From contig NZ_KE384116.1 in assembly GCF_000423945.1 (NCBI RefSeq), positions 1 through 64,000 of the forward strand: DNA of 64,000 nt, read 5' to 3'. Source of the DNA: Butyrivibrio sp. XPD2002 (lineage in GTDB: Bacteria > Bacillota > Clostridia > Lachnospirales > Lachnospiraceae). The translations under genes and the position numbers were made by a program. This document shows, piece by piece, positions 25,454 through 33,614 of this stretch. Position 1 is the stretch's first letter. Every line of letters starts with the position of its first letter. The notes beneath the pieces are model-generated. The model did no database searches, was not told the origin of the DNA, and saw only the letters and a program-made list of their open reading frames with translations.

Positions 25454-26440
25454 TTATTTACTATATTCTCTCAAAGCATAGTAGTAGTATTTACGCAGCT
25501 TTTCCTTAAGAGAAGCCGGTTTTATCACAACGGCATCTCTTCCCAAACGTTTGAAGTAATCCTCCAGCTGCAGCTCAGGCCAGTCGAAGTAATAGAGATC
25601 GCCTTCGATCTTTGAGACAATGGGCCTGTTCTTGGTGATTACCTTGAACATCCTTTTTCCGTATTTATTAAGCTTCACTACGGCAGATACGGTCGCCGAT
25701 ACAGAGTGAGGACTTCTGACAGCCTTTTCCTGAAGCTCTTTTTGCAGATTTTCATCAATATCAAATATATCTGACGTCACAAAGGCGCTCCTGATCCTGG
25801 AAATTCTGAAGGTTCTCGGAGTCTGTGAGCGTATGTCTCTGCACAGCAGGTAGTTACACTGCTCCTCCTTCGAAGGCGCTATGAAGTAGGGCTCAACGGT
25901 GAAGGAGTGATCACGCTCAGACGAAGTGGTAGTGAAGGTCATGATATGGTGAGTCTTGAGCGCTTTTTCTATATCCTCGTAGGTATCCTTGAAAATGATT
26001 GCCTCTCTTCGATCCCTTGGAATTGAAAGGTATGAATTGAACATATCCTTGAGGTATTGCGAAAGGGAAGTGTCGCGAAGCATGTTGTTTTCAATAATCC
26101 GGATTATATCATAGGATGAGCCGCTTACGGTAAGGGTCACGGCTATGTTTTTGGAGTTTGATACCTTATCGCTCTTTATGTAGGTGCTGACGATCCTATC
26201 CGCGAGCAGGGACGCATCCTTATCGGATATGAAGGTCATGCCGGTGATATCAGCCATTATGCTATTAAGCAGCGCTTCGCTGTCGCGCCTGTACTGATCG
26301 AAGTAATTGACGATGAGGACCTTGAGGAATGCGTTGAGGTTGACGGTTTCGTCCTTCTTGGTGAACTCAAAAAGCTCAGCATCGTTAATTAGTCTTGATC
26401 TTGTATCCTCAGATAAATATATTTTATATTTCTCAGTCAT
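25454..26440 (-). CDS. WYL-domain transcriptional regulator divergent from the RNA-repair genes
   Basis: The ATG at 26440 is preceded by AAGAGG; a longer frame to 26596 has no ribosome binding site and would run into the RNA gene promoter. The 328-residue protein has a WYL domain in its middle and C-terminal half (YLLCRDIRSQTPRTFRISRI, then GDLYYFDWPELQLEDYF and a final GRDAVVIKPASL). Its N-terminus (KYKIYLSEDTRSRL...NLNAFLKVLIVNYF) looks like a ribbon-helix-helix rather than the usual winged helix. WYL domains sense ligands, often nucleotides or nucleic acid. Head-to-head with the Y-RNA/Ro/RtcB genes, it is the obvious candidate controller. Confidence 0.85.
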   Translation of the reverse strand: MTEKYKIYLSEDTRSRLINDAELFEFTKKDETVNLNAFLKVLIVNYFDQYRRDSEALLNSIMADITGMTFISDKDASLLADRIVSTYIKSDKVSNSKNIAVTLTVSGSSYDIIRIIENNMLRDTSLSQYLKDMFNSYLSIPRDRREAIIFKDTYEDIEKALKTHHIMTFTTTSSERDHSFTVEPYFIAPSKEEQCNYLLCRDIRSQTPRTFRISRIRSAFVTSDIFDIDENLQKELQEKAVRSPHSVSATVSAVVKLNKYGKRMFKVITKNRPIVSKIEGDLYYFDWPELQLEDYFKRLGRDAVVIKPASLKEKLRKYYYYALREYSK

Positions 26441-26540
26441 TGAGTACCTCTTAAATGGGGTTATGAAAAATGAAATAATAAACGTAATATACGCATTTAT
26501 TATATCATATTGGGGTTGCGGAATGTAAACTAACTGCATC

Positions 26541-26575
26541 TTTTTATATCCATTTTCCTGAGCTATGATTAAATC
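26541..26575 (+). promoter_or_regulatory. Putative promoter of the structured RNA / Ro / RtcB unit
   Basis: A TATGAT -10 hexamer lies at 26564-26569. Seventeen bases before it is only a weak TTTTTA, so activation by a regulator is plausible. Transcription would begin near 26576, a few bases before the first stem of the RNA. No sigma-54 (GG-N10-GC) element was seen, unlike RtcR-controlled rtcBA of Proteobacteria. Confidence 0.4.
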
Positions 26576-26764
26576 ACAACAAAGCCAAAGACACAAACAG
26601 CAACGTGGTTGGCAGGCAGGACTCCGGTCCCGCTCGCGGGTTCAAATCCCGCCCCGCAAGGGAGACGTGTCTTGAAGGGCAACAATAAAAGGTGCATACA
26701 GCAATTACTACCATCGACTGTCAATCGAAAAATCTGCCCGAAGGGGCAGAGGCACCTTGTTTTT
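26576..26764 (+). ncRNA. Structured RNA with tRNA-like module; candidate Y RNA (YrlA-like)
   Basis: Two domains can be folded by eye. Domain 1 (26588-26673) is closed by a perfect 7-bp stem AAGACAC/GTGTCTT. Inside it are a GGAC-TCCG-GTCC hairpin with a UNCG-type loop (26619-26630), a perfect T-arm GCGGG-TTCAAAT-CCCGC (26636-26652) and a CCC-GCAA-GGG hairpin with a GNRA loop (26653-26662). Domain 2 (26689-26758) is closed by a perfect 7-bp stem AAGGTGC/GCACCTT and contains CTGCCC-GAAG-GGGCAG (26734-26749), ending in TTGTTTTT. Bacterial YrlA RNAs pair a Ro-binding stem with a tRNA-mimicking module and lie beside Ro and rtcB genes. The T-loop and the position directly before the Ro-like gene fit this. 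It is not a standard tRNA, since 14 bases separate the T-arm from the closing stem. Confidence 0.62.
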
Positions 26765-26777
26765 GGAGGATAAAATT

Positions 26778-28247
26778 ATGTTAGAGTTTTTAAAGAAAGA
26801 AGCGAATAAAACTAATACAGAAAACGGCGCAGTTACATACGTATCAACTCAGTCCGATTGTCTCGATATGTTCGCGACAATCGGAGCGCTTAGAGGAGCT
26901 TCCGATGATGATATAGTTTGCAGATTTATGAAGGCTTATGCAGAGGATGCTGATCTTGCAATGAAAATGCTTTTCTTTGCTAGAGATATCAGAGGCGGTC
27001 TTGGTGAGAGAAGAGTTTTCAGAGTGATCCTTGAGTTCCTTGCCATAACTGAGCCTGAATCTGTTAAAAAGAATATCGAGAACGTGGCGGAGTACGGCAG
27101 ATTCGATGACCTTCTTGCTCTCATCGGCACACCTGTTGAGAAGGAAGTTATGGCTTACATCGCTAAGACCTTGAAGCACGATATCGAGATCATGGCCGGT
27201 TTTCATGCAGAAAACGAGACCGTATCACTTCTTGCAAAATGGCTCCCTTCAGTTAACACCAGCAACAAGGAAGCTGTGAAAAACGCAAGAAAGATCGCAA
27301 GAGCCATGGGTATGACAGATGCTGAGTACAGAAAAACCTTATCAGCATTAAGAACCCAGATCAAAATCATCGAGAACAACTTAAGAGAAAAGGACTACAC
27401 CTTCGCTTATGAGAAGCAGCCTTCCAAGGCTTTATATAAATACAGACAGGCCTTCATCAGAAATGACAGAGCCAGATACGAGACCTTCATAAAAAGAGCA
27501 GAGGAAGATCCTTCAGTTATGCACACAGGCACCCTTGCACCTTACGATGTGATAGCTCCTGTGATAAGAAGAGCTACATTTTCCGAGGGTGAGAGACGTG
27601 CCATGAATGCAACCTGGAACGCGCTTGAGAACTTTGCAGGCGCTGAAAATTCTTTGGTTGTTGTCGACGGCTCAGGCTCCATGTACTGGGGTCAGGGTAC
27701 TACTCCTGCAGCGGTTGCCCAGTCACTTGGCATCTACTTTGCAGAGAGGAATACAGGCGCTTTTCATAATCACTTCATAACCTTCTCGACCAATCCCAGA
27801 TTAGTTGAGATAAAGGGTAGAGATATTGTGGAAAAGGTTCGTTACTGCATGGGCTTCAACGAGTGTGCAAACACAGATATCGAGAAGACCTTCAGCCTTA
27901 TCCTCAGAACTGCGGTCAACAATAGATTGAAGCAGCCTGACATGCCTGAGAAGCTCTACATCATTTCTGATATGGAATTTGACTGCTGTGCGGGCAATGC
28001 AAAGGCTACCAACTTCGAGCATGCAAAGGCTGAATTTGCGAGATACGGCTACAAGCTTCCCCAGATAGTTTTCTGGAATGTGAACAGCCGCAATGCTCAG
28101 CAGCCTGTTAAGATGAACGACCGCGGTGTGGCACTTGTTTCAGGCTGCTCACCTCAGATATTCTCGATGTTAAAAGAGGGCGATCTCGAACCTTACAAAT
28201 TTATGATGAGCGTTCTCACATCAAAAAGATATGAGAGGATAATATAA
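26778..28247 (+). CDS. Ro60-like RNA-binding protein (DUF2828/TROVE-type HEAT-like region plus vWA)
   Basis: The ATG at 26778 follows GGAGG by eight bases; an upstream TTG frame runs into the RNA and is rejected. The 489-residue protein has an N-terminal helical-repeat region with RDIRGGLGERRVF (residues about 69-81) and YGRFDDLLAL, then a C-terminal vWA domain with metal site VVVDGSGSMYWG (Asp 297, Ser 299, Ser 301) and TFSTNPRLVEI. DUF2828 and TROVE proteins share this build with Ro60/Rsr, a ring that binds Y RNAs and misfolded RNA ends. Whether it is best called DUF2828 or TROVE cannot be settled without a profile search. The stop overlaps the rtcB start (TAATG), so the two are coupled. 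Confidence 0.82.
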   Translation: MLEFLKKEANKTNTENGAVTYVSTQSDCLDMFATIGALRGASDDDIVCRFMKAYAEDADLAMKMLFFARDIRGGLGERRVFRVILEFLAITEPESVKKNIENVAEYGRFDDLLALIGTPVEKEVMAYIAKTLKHDIEIMAGFHAENETVSLLAKWLPSVNTSNKEAVKNARKIARAMGMTDAEYRKTLSALRTQIKIIENNLREKDYTFAYEKQPSKALYKYRQAFIRNDRARYETFIKRAEEDPSVMHTGTLAPYDVIAPVIRRATFSEGERRAMNATWNALENFAGAENSLVVVDGSGSMYWGQGTTPAAVAQSLGIYFAERNTGAFHNHFITFSTNPRLVEIKGRDIVEKVRYCMGFNECANTDIEKTFSLILRTAVNNRLKQPDMPEKLYIISDMEFDCCAGNAKATNFEHAKAEFARYGYKLPQIVFWNVNSRNAQQPVKMNDRGVALVSGCSPQIFSMLKEGDLEPYKFMMSVLTSKRYERII

Positions 28248-29464
28248 TGAACACAATTGAGATAAAGGGAAAAGTAAACACAGCCATCTGCTACGCGAAG
28301 GTAGTAGAGGACGAGGCTATAGAGCAGATCCGCAGAATGTGCGACTTTCCCATGACAGAAGGCTCCAAGATAAGAATCATGCCGGACGTTCATGCGGGCA
28401 AGGGCTGCACCATCGGAACCACCATGACCATCAGGGACAAGGCGGTTCCCAACGTGGTGGGCGTGGACATAGGCTGCGGCATGTACACAGTTAATGTAGG
28501 AAAAAATCCTATCGATTTAGAGAAGCTTGACGCTGCAGCTTTTCTCATCCCTTCAGGACGTAATGTGTGGGAGGGAAGAACTGAGAGATTCGATCTGACA
28601 GAGCTTTGCTGCTACAGAATGCTGAAGGAGACAAAGCGACTCGAGAGATCTCTGGGCACACTTGGCGGCGGTAACCACTTCATCGAGGTGGACAAGGCAG
28701 CAGATGGAACCCAGTACCTGGTTATCCATTCAGGCTCAAGAAACCTTGGCAAGCAGGTGGCTGAGTATTACCAGTCACTGGCGGTTGACCTTGATAAGGG
28801 TATCGGCGAGTATTTCGAGGCAAGAGATGAGCTTATCAGAGTTTACAAGGAGCAGGGGAGACGCAATGAGATCCAGGCTGCCTTGAAAGAACTGTACAAT
28901 AAAAAGTACAATGAGTTCCCCGGCACCATGCCTGCGGACCTTTGCTACTTATCAGGAAAATACTTGGAGGACTACCTTCACGATGTTGAGATCTGTCAGC
29001 GCTTTGCAACGAGAAACCGCGAAAAGATGGCAGAGATCCTGCTGGAGAAGGCGGGAATTGCAGGCGGAGAGGCTTTTCATACAGTCCACAACTACATCGA
29101 CACAGATGAGATGATATTAAGAAAAGGCTCCATCGCAGCTCACAAGGGCGAGAAGGTGCTGATTCCCATAAACATGAGAGACGGCTCAGTCTTAGCAGTT
29201 GGTAAGGGCAACCCTGAGTGGAACTACTCAGCTCCCCACGGCGCAGGAAGACTTATGCCCAGAACTGCAGCCAAGAACAATATCTCCATGGAGGAGTACG
29301 AGGAGGCTATGAAGGGAGTGTTCACTTCTTCCGTGTGCGAGGCGACTTTAGATGAAGCGCCAATGGCGTATAAATCTCTTGATGACATCATCGATGTGAT
29401 AAAGGAGTCGGTGGATATCGTGGATGTGATGAAGCCCATCTACAATTTCAAGGCAGCAGATTAA
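28247..29464 (+). CDS. rtcB: RtcB RNA-splicing ligase
   Basis: The 405-residue protein carries the full set of RtcB motifs: PDVHAGKGCTIG, GVDIGCGMY (Asp 74, Cys 77, metal ligands), GGGNHFIEV (Asn 143, His 144), VIHSGSRNLGK (His 161) and YSAPHGAGR (His 331, the guanylate-accepting His). RtcB joins 2',3'-cyclic-phosphate or 3'-phosphate RNA ends to 5'-OH ends using GTP. It is translated together with the Ro-like protein, and a terminator follows. No RtcA cyclase or archease gene is seen nearby. Confidence 0.96.
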   Translation: MNTIEIKGKVNTAICYAKVVEDEAIEQIRRMCDFPMTEGSKIRIMPDVHAGKGCTIGTTMTIRDKAVPNVVGVDIGCGMYTVNVGKNPIDLEKLDAAAFLIPSGRNVWEGRTERFDLTELCCYRMLKETKRLERSLGTLGGGNHFIEVDKAADGTQYLVIHSGSRNLGKQVAEYYQSLAVDLDKGIGEYFEARDELIRVYKEQGRRNEIQAALKELYNKKYNEFPGTMPADLCYLSGKYLEDYLHDVEICQRFATRNREKMAEILLEKAGIAGGEAFHTVHNYIDTDEMILRKGSIAAHKGEKVLIPINMRDGSVLAVGKGNPEWNYSAPHGAGRLMPRTAAKNNISMEEYEEAMKGVFTSSVCEATLDEAPMAYKSLDDIIDVIKESVDIVDVMKPIYNFKAAD

Positions 29465-29485
29465 GTTTTGAATTTATGAAAAGTT

Positions 29486-29523
29486 GTCATCTGGCGGAAA
29501 AACACCGTCAGGTGACTTTTTTT
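29486..29523 (+). terminator. Rho-independent terminator after rtcB
   Basis: GTCATCTGGCGG (29486-29497) pairs with CCGTCAGGTGAC (29505-29516), with two G-T wobbles, and is followed by seven T. Confidence 0.92.
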
Positions 29524-29589
29524 ATATGCGTAAAAGCGATATATTAGATAAGGTATGTTAGCTTGAAATAATAATTGCAGGAGGGAAAC

Positions 29590-30636
29590 ATGAAGAAAAT
29601 TGCATTAACAAAATATACGGATTTTATAGTTGAAGAGACTACAACTCTTCTGAATATTGATTCACCCACAGGATACACTGAGGAAGCAGCGAACTGGGTG
29701 AAGAGCGAGTTTGAAAAGCTCGGTTTTAAGGCGACTAAGACAAATAAGGGCGGCGTTGTCGTTGACCTTACAGGAGAGGATAAGAATGACGGACTTCTTC
29801 TTGAGGCACACGCAGATACCCTCGGCGGAATGGTTGCAACCATTAAGGACAACGGAAGACTCGAACTTACAAATCTTGGCGGAATGAATGCCAACAATGC
29901 AGAGACTGAGAACGTGCGCGTTGTAACAAAGTTCGACGGAATTTACGAAGGAACCTTCCAGCTCAACAACGCATCACTTCACGTAAACGGTGAATACAAT
30001 GACACAAAGAGAAGCTGGGATACCTGCGAGGTTGTCCTTGATGAGGATGTTAATAGCAAGGAAGATACTGAAAAGCTCGGTATTTCCGTGGGCGATTTCG
30101 TTTGCTTTGAGCCCAATGTGAGAGTTACAAAGTCAGGCTACATCAAGTCAAGATTCCTTGATGATAAGCTCAGCGTTGGAATTTTGCTGGGCCTTGCAAA
30201 GTACATCAAGGATAACAAGATTACTCCCAAGAGAGCACTTTATGCTCACATCACAGTTTTCGAAGAGGTTGGACACGGTGGATGCGGAAGCGTTCCTGAA
30301 GGTTGTACAGAAGCAATCTCAGTAGATATGGGATGTGTCGGCGACGGCCTTACCTGTACAGAGAAGCAGGTTTCCATCTGCGCTAAGGACAGCGGCGGCC
30401 CCTACAACTACGAGATCGTAAAGGGACTTGTGGAAGCTGCCAAGAAGAGCGGTGCAGACTATGCTATCGACATTTATCCTCATTACGGAAGTGATGTTGA
30501 GGCAACTCTCGAAGCAGGAAACGACTTGAAGCACGGACTTATCGGAGCAGGTGTTTATGCATCTCATGGCTATGAGAGAAGCCACAGAGATGGCGCAGAG
30601 AATGTGCTCAGACTCCTGATTCAGTACGCGCTGTAA
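29590..30636 (+). CDS. M42-family metallopeptidase (glutamyl aminopeptidase/endoglucanase-like)
   Basis: The ATG at 29590 follows GGAGGG; the TTG at 29575 is inside the ribosome binding region. The 348-residue protein has the dinuclear-metal residues of M42 peptidases: LLEAHADTLGG (His, Asp), RFLDDKLS (bridging Asp), FEEVGHGG (Glu-Glu), VDMGCVG (Asp) and ASHGYERSH (His). These are large cytosolic aminopeptidases that finish peptide breakdown. It is monocistronic between terminators. Confidence 0.93.
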   Translation: MKKIALTKYTDFIVEETTTLLNIDSPTGYTEEAANWVKSEFEKLGFKATKTNKGGVVVDLTGEDKNDGLLLEAHADTLGGMVATIKDNGRLELTNLGGMNANNAETENVRVVTKFDGIYEGTFQLNNASLHVNGEYNDTKRSWDTCEVVLDEDVNSKEDTEKLGISVGDFVCFEPNVRVTKSGYIKSRFLDDKLSVGILLGLAKYIKDNKITPKRALYAHITVFEEVGHGGCGSVPEGCTEAISVDMGCVGDGLTCTEKQVSICAKDSGGPYNYEIVKGLVEAAKKSGADYAIDIYPHYGSDVEATLEAGNDLKHGLIGAGVYASHGYERSHRDGAENVLRLLIQYAL

Positions 30637-30724
30637 TATCACAAAAAATAGAGTGATAAATCTGTGATTATAAATGAGCTGATAAAAAATTGAAAATATA
30701 ATAAAAAAAGTGAATATAGATGGG

Positions 30725-30757
30725 CGATCGCTACGGCGGTCGTCTTTTCGTTTTTTT
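30725..30757 (+). terminator. Rho-independent terminator after the M42 peptidase gene
   Basis: CGATCGC-TACG-GCGGTCG (30725-30742) is a 7-bp stem with one wobble, followed by a T-rich tail. Confidence 0.8.
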
Positions 30758-30784
30758 AGATAGATATGGTAGAATTAGTGCATT

Positions 30785-31630
30785 ATGAAAAAAGAAAAAT
30801 TTAAATTTTTAAAAACAAAACGATTCAAGGTGATTTTAATAGTAATCCTGATACTGATCGCAGCAACTGCGTGGTATGAAATCCCGGTGACGGAGTACGT
30901 AACAATCAGCAGTGGCGGGAAGGTTACGAATCCTGTGAGGTTTGCGCTTGTGACGGACCTTCATTCGGAGCTCTACGGGGCGGACCAGGCAGACCTCATT
31001 GACAGGATCGATCGTGAGAATGTGGATGCGATTCTGTTATCAGGCGACATTGTGGATGATAGGTTCAAGGACACCACCGCACGAATTTTTATAGATAAAA
31101 TCGCTGCGAAATATCCCTGCTATTACGTGTCAGGAAACCATGAATTCTGGAGTGGCAGAATAGGAGTTATAAAGGATTTCATGACTGCTGCAGGAGTTAC
31201 GGTTCTTGAGGGCGCTGCAAGTCAGCTGGAGATCGGCGGGACCACGGTTGATATATGCGGAGTGGATGACCCTACCTACATGACTTCTGAGGAATTTTTT
31301 GCACAGCTGGATACGGCATTGGCTGAATCTGATGAAGATCATTTCAGGATACTTTTATCACACAGGCCTGAAAAAGTGGATATTTACGAAAACTATGACT
31401 TTGATCTTGTGCTTTGCGGACACGCTCACGGAGGACAGTGGAAAATTCCATTCACGCAGATTGGAGTTCACGCGCCGAATCAGGGCCTTTTCCCAAGGTT
31501 TGTGGATGGCGTATATGAACTCAGCAACGGCTCTAAAATGGTCGTTAGCAGAGGACTTGCCAGGTTGAGGCAACCTTATCCCAGATTCTTCAATCATCCT
31601 GAGGTTGTGATTATTGATATCACGGAATAA
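30785..31630 (+). CDS. Membrane-anchored metallophosphoesterase (YkuE-like)
   Basis: The 281-residue protein has a single N-terminal membrane anchor (about residues 12-30) and the calcineurin-like motifs in order: TDLHSELYG, SGDIVDD, SGNHEFW, LSHRPE and CGHAHGGQW. The build matches YkuE/YaeI-type phosphodiesterases at the outer face of the membrane. The substrate is not known. Confidence 0.9.
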   Translation: MKKEKFKFLKTKRFKVILIVILILIAATAWYEIPVTEYVTISSGGKVTNPVRFALVTDLHSELYGADQADLIDRIDRENVDAILLSGDIVDDRFKDTTARIFIDKIAAKYPCYYVSGNHEFWSGRIGVIKDFMTAAGVTVLEGAASQLEIGGTTVDICGVDDPTYMTSEEFFAQLDTALAESDEDHFRILLSHRPEKVDIYENYDFDLVLCGHAHGGQWKIPFTQIGVHAPNQGLFPRFVDGVYELSNGSKMVVSRGLARLRQPYPRFFNHPEVVIIDITE

Positions 31631-31789
31631 TCGAGGATTCGACAAATAGCTGCCGAATAATCATAAAAACATAAAATCGATGACATAGACATTCCTATTT
31701 CGCCGGAAAGATAGTATAATTGCAGCTGTATACCGTTTAATATATAGGTATACGAGAGGGAATCTCTTGTTAGTTAGGAGGAAAAGAGT

Positions 31790-32161
31790 ATGTCAAAGAA
31801 AACTATGGGGTGGATACTTGTTATTATCGGTTTATTCATGTTGTTCAAAATGGTAAGGGTATCATCATTTGGATTCTATAGCATCGGAGGCAGGGTTAAC
31901 ACATCTGCAATAGTGTTGGTGCTTCTGATTGTTTCCGGAATTGCTGTAGTTGTTAATAAAAACAAATTCACGTGGGGATGCTTTGTATTGTCTCTGGCAT
32001 TTTTGGTTGTAGCTCTTATACTTGGCACAGAACTTTACTTTGCATATTCAACACTTACAGATGTTCTTCTCGTATTAGTTCCTGTTGTATTCGGAGCAGG
32101 CCTCATCATTAAGAGCGCTTTTGAGAAGCACAAGAAAAAGGAAAATAAATACGAGTACTAA
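31790..32161 (+). CDS. Small polytopic membrane protein (123 residues)
   Basis: The ATG at 31790 follows TAGGAGG. Four hydrophobic segments (about residues 7-23, 38-56, 62-80, 88-108) end in a highly charged tail (KHKKKENKYEY). No family is recognised. A GTATACC/GGTATAC inverted repeat lies upstream near 31727-31753 and may be a regulatory site or leader hairpin. Confidence 0.65.
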   Translation: MSKKTMGWILVIIGLFMLFKMVRVSSFGFYSIGGRVNTSAIVLVLLIVSGIAVVVNKNKFTWGCFVLSLAFLVVALILGTELYFAYSTLTDVLLVLVPVVFGAGLIIKSAFEKHKKKENKYEY

Positions 32162-32261
32162 GAATTAATGATTTTAGATATTTGAAAAAATGAGCTTGTA
32201 AAGCAGGTTGAGCTTTGCAAGCTCTTTTGACATATTATTACTGGAAAGAGAAGGAGTAAAA

Positions 32262-32660
32262 ATGGCTAAGGAAGAACTGACTATAAATGTAAGAACTACA
32301 GGGGTTCAGGAAGTTAAGGGACACACCGGAACAGGCAGAATGATCCTTTTTGACGGGGATGCGGACTGCGAGAATTTCAAAGGAAAAATACTTCCCGGCG
32401 GCGTAGATACGCAGAAAGAACTCGATGGGAAATTCACACTTTCAGCAAGATATATTCTTGAAGGCAAGGATTTTGAGGGCAAGGATTGCAAGATTTTCGT
32501 AGAAAATAATGGCGAGCCCGGCGAGGATGGGCAGCTTAAGACTGTGCCCAGAGTGCTCACAGACAGCGAGGCGCTCTCATATCTTGAAAACAAGGCTCTC
32601 TTCGGATCAATAGAGGAGATACCGGGTGGCGTGAGGATTCACGTTTTTTCAGAAGACTGA
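32262..32660 (+). CDS. DUF3237-family protein
   Basis: The ATG at 32262 is preceded by AAGGAG; a frame from 32208 lacks a ribosome binding site. The 132-residue beta-barrel-like protein matches DUF3237 (GRMILFDGDADCENFKGKI, GGVDTQ, LSARYILEGKDF). Members are small cytosolic proteins of unknown chemistry, thought to form lipocalin-like barrels. Confidence 0.82.
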   Translation: MAKEELTINVRTTGVQEVKGHTGTGRMILFDGDADCENFKGKILPGGVDTQKELDGKFTLSARYILEGKDFEGKDCKIFVENNGEPGEDGQLKTVPRVLTDSEALSYLENKALFGSIEEIPGGVRIHVFSED

Positions 32661-32675
32661 CACGAAGCTACGGGA

Positions 32676-32840
32676 TCAGAACAGGAAAAACTGCACGCAA
32701 ATTACAGCACAGGCTGCTACGACTATTAAACCGGCTGCAATGAGCTTTGTTTTGTAGGTGCTTACGTTTTTGTAGCGTCCGTTATATTCGACGGTATCTA
32801 TGACCTTATATTTTTTGTCAGGAACGTTCAATTTTCCCAT
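32676..32840 (-). CDS. Small single-pass membrane protein (54 residues)
   Basis: The ATG at 32840 follows AGGGAGG. The peptide has a polar N-terminus (GKLNVPDKKYKVIDTVEYNG) and one C-terminal membrane segment (LIAAGLIVVAACAVICVQFF). It is convergent with the DUF3237 gene. The function is unknown. Confidence 0.55.
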   Translation of the reverse strand: MGKLNVPDKKYKVIDTVEYNGRYKNVSTYKTKLIAAGLIVVAACAVICVQFFLF

Positions 32841-33017
32841 AATGTTAGTCCTCCCTATAGAGCGAAGATGCACAGTGTGCGTGCGCTCAGACTTTTCGTT
32901 TTGAAAATGATAGCTTTAAAATGTGTTCAAAATGGGGAGGAGAGATAAAACATTTATTAAAAAAGCTTGTAAAAAATATAATGCGAACAACAGGAATAGT
33001 GAGAGAAACGCAGATTT

Positions 33018-33530
33018 ATGAAGGATTTTAACAGATTAAAAGAGGAGTGCCTGAGGGAGATTGCCGATTGCGGAATCGAGATCGGGCAGGTGAAATCATG
33101 GACGATCAACTCCAGAGCCAGGAGCAGATGGGGCCAGTGCAGGAAGGAAGTTGACGGGACCTTTTCAATTCAGATATCGGACCGTCTGCTTGAGGACGAC
33201 CGCATCACGGAGAAGGCCTGCAAGGAGACCATTATTCATGAGATTCTGCACACCTGCAAGGGTTGCATGACGCATCAGGGAAAATGGAAGACCTACGCGG
33301 ATATGATGAATCTCAGATATGGCTACAATATTAAGCGCATAACCCGCGGCGAGGAAAAGGGTGTCGAGAACTACAAACCCAAGCAGATGGCTGTGAAATA
33401 CATCATGACCTGCGGTGGATGCGGCGCGACGATTTACAGAAAACGGAGCAGTAAGTTTACCAGAAATTACAGGAACTACAGCTGCACAAGATGCGGAGCT
33501 GTGGCCTGGAGCAGGAAGACGGTAAAGTAG
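33018..33530 (+). CDS. SprT-like zinc metalloprotease-domain protein
   Basis: The 170-residue protein has the SprT-like motif ETIIHEILHTCKG (HExxH, residues about 73-85) with a following His (MTHQGKW), and a C-terminal zinc ribbon (MTCGGCGATIY...YSCTRCGAVAW). The N-terminal WTINSRARSRWGQCR pattern is typical. Related Spartan/SprT proteases act on DNA-protein crosslinks; the bacterial short forms are uncharacterised. Confidence 0.85.
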   Translation: MKDFNRLKEECLREIADCGIEIGQVKSWTINSRARSRWGQCRKEVDGTFSIQISDRLLEDDRITEKACKETIIHEILHTCKGCMTHQGKWKTYADMMNLRYGYNIKRITRGEEKGVENYKPKQMAVKYIMTCGGCGATIYRKRSSKFTRNYRNYSCTRCGAVAWSRKTVK

Positions 33531-33614
33531 TTTTATGATGATTGTTTGAAGCCTTGATATGGTGAGGAGCAAATAGATTTGATAGGATAATAAAGGCGTT
33601 ATGGAGGTGGGAAA

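Noticed and set aside
26441..26596. 52-residue N-terminal extension of the WYL regulator
   Set aside because: It would overlap the RNA gene promoter and first stem and has no ribosome binding site; the ATG at 26440 has AAGAGG.
26588..26673. Ordinary tRNA gene
   Set aside because: The T-arm and 7-bp closing stem are perfect, but 14 bases with an additional hairpin separate them, no anticodon arm exists, and the D-arm is not canonical.
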